From an uncultured Pelagibacteraceae bacterium (GTDB lineage Bacteria; Pseudomonadota; Alphaproteobacteria; Pelagibacterales; Pelagibacteraceae): a stretch of DNA of 47,183 nt. Below are positions 43,589 through 47,183 of the stretch, piece by piece (the first letter of the stretch is position 1; each line of letters begins with the position of its first letter). The stretch covers positions 1-47,183 of the forward strand of contig CACHBY010000005.1 in assembly GCA_902578175.1 (NCBI GenBank), written 5' to 3'. The translations under genes and the position numbers were made by a program. Below the pieces are notes generated by a model. It was given only the letters and a program-made list of their open reading frames with translations, searched no databases and was not told the origin of the DNA.

Positions 43589-44179
43589 TTAATTTAATGG
43601 TATAGAATTTCCATACTTATTTTTCTGATATTGACTCGATAAAGTTAAATATCTTTTTTTAATTTCGTCTAATATGTTTAAAACTTTTTCTTTTTCTGAA
43701 GTAGGTAAATTGTCAATAAGTAAATTTATATTTTGACTTTTCCAATATGAATTTTCTTTATTATATTTTCCGTCACTGATATTAAAAACTTCCTTTAGTA
43801 TATTCAGGTCATGAGGGATATTAAAATCATCATTTGTTGTGGAGTATGGAAACAAATAATAAAAATTATCAAATCCACAAAAAGTGATTGCACTTAAGCA
43901 CATACTACAGGGTTCATGTGAACTTAAAAACATACAGTCTTTCTCATTGGGCCTTGTGCTTGCATCTAATTCATAAAATTTCTTAAGTGTATGCATCTCT
44001 CCATGCCACAATGGATTTTCTATCTCGTTGTTTGTTTCCGCAATAACAAGAGATAAATCATCTTTTTTAATTATAGCAGCTCCAAATACTTTACTGCCTT
44101 TAGCAACACCCTTTTCAGTGAGGGGTAAAACCTTATTTAAAAATACATTTAGTATCGTTTCTAGGGCTTTTTCATTCAT
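43589..44179 (-). CDS. Nucleoside/base deaminase of the CDA fold, substrate unknown
   Basis: A 196-residue zinc deaminase: WHGEMHTLKKF (His 59 zinc ligand, Glu 61 catalytic) and HEPCSMCLSAITFCGF (Cys 91 and Cys 94). GSKVFGAAIIKKDD (about 28-41) is the usual first strand. It differs from the GuaD at 36984-37454, lacking the FDDSFIY segment and having a longer C-terminus of about 70 residues. It is the first gene of the BMP transporter operon, 3 bases before the ATPase, so it probably deaminates the imported compound or a product of it. Adenine, guanine, cytosine or pterin-like substrates are all possible. Confidence 0.82.
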   Translation of the reverse strand: MNEKALETILNVFLNKVLPLTEKGVAKGSKVFGAAIIKKDDLSLVIAETNNEIENPLWHGEMHTLKKFYELDASTRPNEKDCMFLSSHEPCSMCLSAITFCGFDNFYYLFPYSTTNDDFNIPHDLNILKEVFNISDGKYNKENSYWKSQNINLLIDNLPTSEKEKVLNILDEIKKRYLTLSSQYQKNKYGNSIPLN

Positions 44180-44310
44180 ATGCTTGAATTATCAAATAAA
44201 GAACACATTTGTTAATATAATTAAAGATAATAATAATAATAGTTATAGATAAATTATTTATACAACTTTAAAGTTAATAATTAATTTAAAAAAAAATGTT
44301 ATTTAAAGTT

Positions 44311-44616
44311 ATGTCAAAATTTAAATCGGTAATAAGTCTTTTAATTTTAATAATTATTTTCTCAGGTTGTCAAACAGTTAAAAAAAAAACTGATGCAGTT
44401 ATTGAAAAAGAGAACAAGAAGTTAAGTGAATATATTGGTCAATCTGCAAATAAATTGCAAATGGATTTGGGAAAACCAGACGAGGATTTTGAAAATGAAA
44501 AAGGAAACTTTGTAATGATATACAATACAAAAAAATATGGTTTTCCTTGTGAAAGAAGATTTGAAATAAATCCAGACAAAATAGTTATTGGATTTGCATC
44601 TAATGGTTGTTTTTAA
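44311..44616 (+). CDS. Small lipoprotein with SmpA/BamE-like region
   Basis: A 101-residue lipoprotein. The signal sequence MSKFKSVISLLILIIIFSGC ends in a lipobox with Cys 20. The mature part IGQSANKLQMDLGKPDED, then MIYNTKKYGFPCERRFEI and VIGFASNGC, follows the pattern of small SmpA/OmlA (BamE)-like outer membrane proteins, though the similarity is of pattern only. Two further Cys residues could form a disulfide. I prefer the ATG at 44311, which gives a standard signal peptide; an ATG at 44296 would add five residues. Neither has a ribosome site. It is divergent from the transporter operon and its function is not known. Confidence 0.65.
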   Translation: MSKFKSVISLLILIIIFSGCQTVKKKTDAVIEKENKKLSEYIGQSANKLQMDLGKPDEDFENEKGNFVMIYNTKKYGFPCERRFEINPDKIVIGFASNGCF

Positions 44617-44670
44617 AGATTATTAGCATTTGTTCTTAATGCTATAATGGCAAAGAAATAATTAATTTAA

Positions 44671-44696
44671 ACTTGTGGGGAGAAATCCCCACAAGT
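44671..44696 (-). terminator. Strong hairpin after hsp20
   Basis: A perfect 10-base inverted repeat (44671-44680 ACTTGTGGGG, 44687-44696 CCCCACAAGT, 6-base loop) lies 12 bases beyond the hsp20 stop. On the minus strand it is followed by TTAAATTAATTATTT, a loose T-rich tail, which fits a terminator. A weaker 7-base stem at 44624-44644 may serve the convergent lipoprotein gene. Confidence 0.65.
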
Positions 44697-44708
44697 AAGG
44701 TTTAAGAC

Positions 44709-45155
44709 TTATTTTATTTCAATAAGCTTTTTCTTTTTGTGTTCTGGGATGATTCTTTCACAAGATATTGTTAAAAGACCATCTTTTAGTTCAGCACCAT
44801 TAACTTTAACATCATCAGCAATAGTGAATGATCTTGCGAATTGTCTTTGAGAGATACCTTTATGAATTATTTCTCCATTAACATCATTATTTTCAGATTT
44901 ATCAACTTGTTTTGTTCTTACAGTCAATAAATTATCTTCAAACTCAACCTCAACATCATTTTTATTGAAACCAGCTAACGCAACTTCAATTGCATAATTA
45001 TCCTTACCAGTTTTTCTAATGTTGTACGGAGGGTAGTTTGATTGCATTGTCAAACTTCCGTTTCCCAACATATTTTCAAATTGGTCAAACATATCGTCAA
45101 AACCAATTGAAAAAGGTCTTAGTGAGTTAAATATAGATAGATCCTTACTTGTCAT
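44709..45155 (-). CDS. Hsp20/alpha-crystallin small heat shock protein
   Basis: A 148-residue small chaperone of the IbpA type. It begins with DLSIFNSLRPFSIGFDDMFDQ, a typical bacterial class A N-terminus. The alpha-crystallin domain runs from about 40 (YPPYNIRKTGKDNYAIEVAL, about 41-60) through LAGFNKNDVEVEFEDNLLTV to LKDGLLTISCERIIPEHKK, whose IIP is the C-terminal oligomerisation motif. It binds unfolded proteins during stress. It has a perfect GGAGG 5 bases before the ATG and a leader with features of a thermosensor (see the two regulatory entries upstream). Confidence 0.95.
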   Translation of the reverse strand: MTSKDLSIFNSLRPFSIGFDDMFDQFENMLGNGSLTMQSNYPPYNIRKTGKDNYAIEVALAGFNKNDVEVEFEDNLLTVRTKQVDKSENNDVNGEIIHKGISQRQFARSFTIADDVKVNGAELKDGLLTISCERIIPEHKKKKLIEIK

Positions 45156-45212
45156 AATATCCTCCTTTTTTAAGCAAGTTTATTTTAAGTAAGCCCCATA
45201 AGGCGACTTACA
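45156..45212 (-). promoter_or_regulatory. Candidate ROSE-like RNA thermometer in the hsp20 leader
   Basis: The probable transcript start near 45212 gives a leader of about 57 bases with two stem-loops. The first (45189-45211) has arms GTAAG and CTTAC with a short inner stem. The second places CUUGCUU (complement of 45172-45178) against AAGGAG of the ribosome site. It pairs fully except for one bulged G opposite the Shine-Dalgarno bases, with a short A loop. A UUGCU-type anti-SD with an unpaired G is the hallmark of ROSE elements upstream of alphaproteobacterial hsp20 genes. Confidence 0.55.
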
Positions 45213-45218
45213 CAATTT

Positions 45219-45245
45219 ATGTAGGTATGATTTAAAAAATTTCAA
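45219..45245 (-). promoter_or_regulatory. RpoH (heat-shock sigma)-like promoter of hsp20
   Basis: On the minus strand TTGAAA (complement of 45240-45245), 14 bases, then CCTACAT (complement of 45219-45225). This resembles the alphaproteobacterial RpoH pattern CTTG, 17-18 bases, CYTATNT. It lies at a sensible distance above the structured leader and the hsp20 ATG. Confidence 0.5.
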
Positions 45246-45256
45246 TATATGAGAAA

Positions 45257-47183
45257 TTAAATTTTTTCAGAAATTTTCAATGCAAAAGCATAATCTAATG
45301 CGATTTCTTCTATTGCGCCATCTCTACCAGATTTACCTCCATGGCCAGCATTCATTTCTGTTTTGAGTAGCAATAAATTATTATCAGTTTTGTAATCTCT
45401 AAGTTTGGCAGTAAATTTTGCAGGTTCATCGAACAAAACTCTGTTATCGCTCAAACTAGTTGTTATTAGCATATGGGGATAATCCATTTTTCTTATATTA
45501 TTATATGGAGCATATGAAAAAATATAATCAAAATGCTCTTTGTTTTCTTTGGCATTACCAAATTCATCAAATTCACCAACTGTAAGAGGTAAAGAGTGAT
45601 CAAGATTTGTTGTTAATGAGTCTACAAAAGGTACAGCCATAATTATACCTAAAAATAATTCAGGAGATTGATTAACAACAGCACCCATTAATAAACCTCC
45701 AGCAGATCCACCCATTCCTATTATTTTTCTTTTTGAGGTGTATTTGTTTTCAATCAAATATTTTGCAGCAAAAATATAATCTTCAAATGTATTTTTTTTA
45801 TTAGTTAACTTTCCTTCTTTCCACCATTTCATTCCTTTTTCCATTCCACCTCTGATGTGTGCGGTAGCCCAAATAATATCTCTATTTATTAAGCTAAGTC
45901 TTGTTGAAGAAAAACTTGGACTCATCGAACTACCATACGATCCATATCCGTATAATAATAAATTAGCTGTACCGTCTATTTTTGTATTTATGTGTCTTGT
46001 AATTGTGAGCGGAACCATTCTTCCATCATGAGATTCATACTCTATTCTCTCTACTATATAGTCATCTTTGTTGTGTCCTGATGGTATTTCTTGTTCTTTT
46101 ATAAATGTTTTAGACTTAGTTTTTAAATTATATTTGTAAACTCTTGAAGGTGTTTTAGGTGAAGAGTATGAAACATAAACTTCATCTGTATTTCTATTTC
46201 TTTGCGCTAATGAAACTCCAGGTACATATACTTTTTCGTCAGAAAAAATTAATTCTTCTTCTTTGTTTGTTGAAGCATCGATAACAAAGAGTTTGTCTAA
46301 AGCATTTGATGTTTCTGACCTAATTATCCAGTTTTTTAAAAATGTACAACCACCAATTAACACCTCTTTCTTTGCAGCAATAAATGACTTCCAGTTTTGA
46401 TTTTCTAAAGTTTCTGAAATATCTATTTTAAAATCTTCCGCATCTTTATTTGTGTGATTATAAAATTTTCCATTCCATGAATTTACAGAATAAAGAATTC
46501 CCTTTTCTCGTTTAATTATTAATTTTGGATTTGGTTTTTCTTCATTAACATGAAAATAATATTGCTCCGAAGTATTGTGATCTGAAGTGTTTATGAAATA
46601 ATATTTCTCATCTGAGCTTAATCCAATACTAACTGTAAAAGCTTCACTTTTTTCATTAAAGATTAGTTCATCTTCGTTTTTAAAATCTCCAATTTTATGT
46701 CTATAAATTTTTCTAGCTCTATGATTTTCATCTAATTTGGAGTAAAAAAGATATTTGTCGTCTAGACTGAAAATTATACTTCCAGATGTTTCTTTGATCT
46801 CTTTTGAAATTATTTTATTATTTTTAATGTTTCTTATATAAATTGTATAATACTCTGAGCCTTTGGTATCTAATGAGTACCCAAGGTATTGGTCATTATT
46901 ACTAACTTCTAGATCTCCAACACCAAAATATTCAACATTTAATTTTTCTTTTTCTTTGTCTCCATTCCATATTTCTTCAATTTCAGACGAACCAATTTTT
47001 TTTCTTAATTTTATAGAATAATTTCCTTTGGCGGTGGTCTTTGTCCAGTATTCATATGAGTGATCTTTAAAAGGTAAGCTTTCATCATCTAATTTTATTC
47101 TTCCTTTTATTTCATCAAATAATTTTTTTTGAGTATTTTTTGTATTTTTTAGATGATACTCAGTATATTCATTTTCTTCTTCT
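45257..47183 (-). CDS. ptrB: S9 family prolyl oligopeptidase / oligopeptidase B (partial)
   Basis: An open frame of 641 visible residues that runs off the right edge; the start lies outside the window. The first half is the beta-propeller part, with repeated strand pairs such as YLGYSLDTKGSEYYTIYIRN and ILYSVNSWNGKFYNH. The second half is the catalytic alpha/beta-hydrolase: LLLYGYGSYG, RGGMEKGMKWWKEGK, the nucleophile in GMGGSAGGLLMG (Ser codon 45704-45706), Asp in SLSDNRVLFDEP and His in NAGHGGKSGR. Oligopeptidase B cuts short peptides after Arg or Lys in the cytoplasm. With a usual length near 690, about 50 N-terminal residues are missing. An internal GTG at 46363 is not the start, because family sequence continues upstream without a stop. 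Confidence 0.92.
   Translation of the reverse strand, partial: EEENEYTEYHLKNTKNTQKKLFDEIKGRIKLDDESLPFKDHSYEYWTKTTAKGNYSIKLRKKIGSSEIEEIWNGDKEKEKLNVEYFGVGDLEVSNNDQYLGYSLDTKGSEYYTIYIRNIKNNKIISKEIKETSGSIIFSLDDKYLFYSKLDENHRARKIYRHKIGDFKNEDELIFNEKSEAFTVSIGLSSDEKYYFINTSDHNTSEQYYFHVNEEKPNPKLIIKREKGILYSVNSWNGKFYNHTNKDAEDFKIDISETLENQNWKSFIAAKKEVLIGGCTFLKNWIIRSETSNALDKLFVIDASTNKEEELIFSDEKVYVPGVSLAQRNRNTDEVYVSYSSPKTPSRVYKYNLKTKSKTFIKEQEIPSGHNKDDYIVERIEYESHDGRMVPLTITRHINTKIDGTANLLLYGYGSYGSSMSPSFSSTRLSLINRDIIWATAHIRGGMEKGMKWWKEGKLTNKKNTFEDYIFAAKYLIENKYTSKRKIIGMGGSAGGLLMGAVVNQSPELFLGIIMAVPFVDSLTTNLDHSLPLTVGEFDEFGNAKENKEHFDYIFSYAPYNNIRKMDYPHMLITTSLSDNRVLFDEPAKFTAKLRDYKTDNNLLLLKTEMNAGHGGKSGRDGAIEEIALDYAFALKISEKI

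Noticed and set aside
44226..44242. Short ATA repeat before the deaminase gene
   Set aside because: A few ATA units are expected by chance in such A/T-rich intergenic DNA.
45257..46363. Complete oligopeptidase gene starting at 46363
   Set aside because: The frame continues without a stop to the right edge and the upstream residues look like the propeller of S9 peptidases, so 46363 is an internal GTG and the gene is cut by the window.
1..47183. tRNA, rRNA, CRISPR array, insertion sequence or prophage
   Set aside because: I found no cloverleaf-like segment, repeated spacer pattern, transposase or integrase sequence; all space is taken by housekeeping, transport and catabolic genes.

Overview
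The window is a piece of a very AT-rich (roughly 30% G+C), extremely compact bacterial chromosome. No gap between genes reaches 300 bases; the longest non-coding stretches are about 100 to 165 bases and hold promoters, leaders or hairpins. Several tail-to-tail gene pairs overlap, and start/stop overlaps are common. Gene content (RegA, ChvG/ChvI next to polA, class I lysyl-tRNA synthetase, AmgK/MurU beside TsaE, a class III ornithine decarboxylase with a deoxyhypusine-synthase-like partner) together with base composition points to an alphaproteobacterium of the SAR11 / Pelagibacter type. That assignment is inference from content and style, not from a database match. I saw no rRNA, tRNA, insertion sequence, prophage or CRISPR array.

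Layout. 1-3399 (minus): an NlpC/P60 cell-wall peptidase (cut by the left edge), an AmpG-like muropeptide permease and TrkH. 3487-7019 (plus): lysK, pyrD, rpmB and a queuosine-precursor transporter (YhhQ). 7016-10121 (minus): a polyamine operon of ornithine decarboxylase, a deoxyhypusine-synthase-like enzyme and a ureohydrolase, preceded by a structured leader. 10286-20684: regA, bioY, polA, chvI-chvG, ahcY, tsaE, amgK, murU and gpmA. 20729-28264: a transglycosylase-like lipoprotein, an RND efflux pair, a mercaptopyruvate sulfurtransferase, msrA, an EamA transporter and an AlkA-type glycosylase.

28261-44179 is the most notable region: a nearly complete purine-degradation island of about 16 kb. 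It holds guanine deaminase, xanthine dehydrogenase (XdhA, XdhB), XdhC split into two genes, a PuuD-type membrane urate oxidase lacking its usual cytochrome domain plus a separate small cytochrome c, HIU hydrolase, OHCU decarboxylase, allantoinase PuuE, allantoicase and ureidoglycolate lyase. Next to these lie a phosphoribosyltransferase, a four-gene BMP-type nucleoside/purine ABC transporter and a second deaminase. Read together, purines would be imported, oxidised to allantoin and split to glyoxylate and two urea. Glyoxylate could then supply carbon or glycine.

44296-47183 holds a small BamE/SmpA-like lipoprotein, an Hsp20 gene with an RpoH-like promoter and a ROSE-like thermosensor leader, and an S9 oligopeptidase cut by the right edge.
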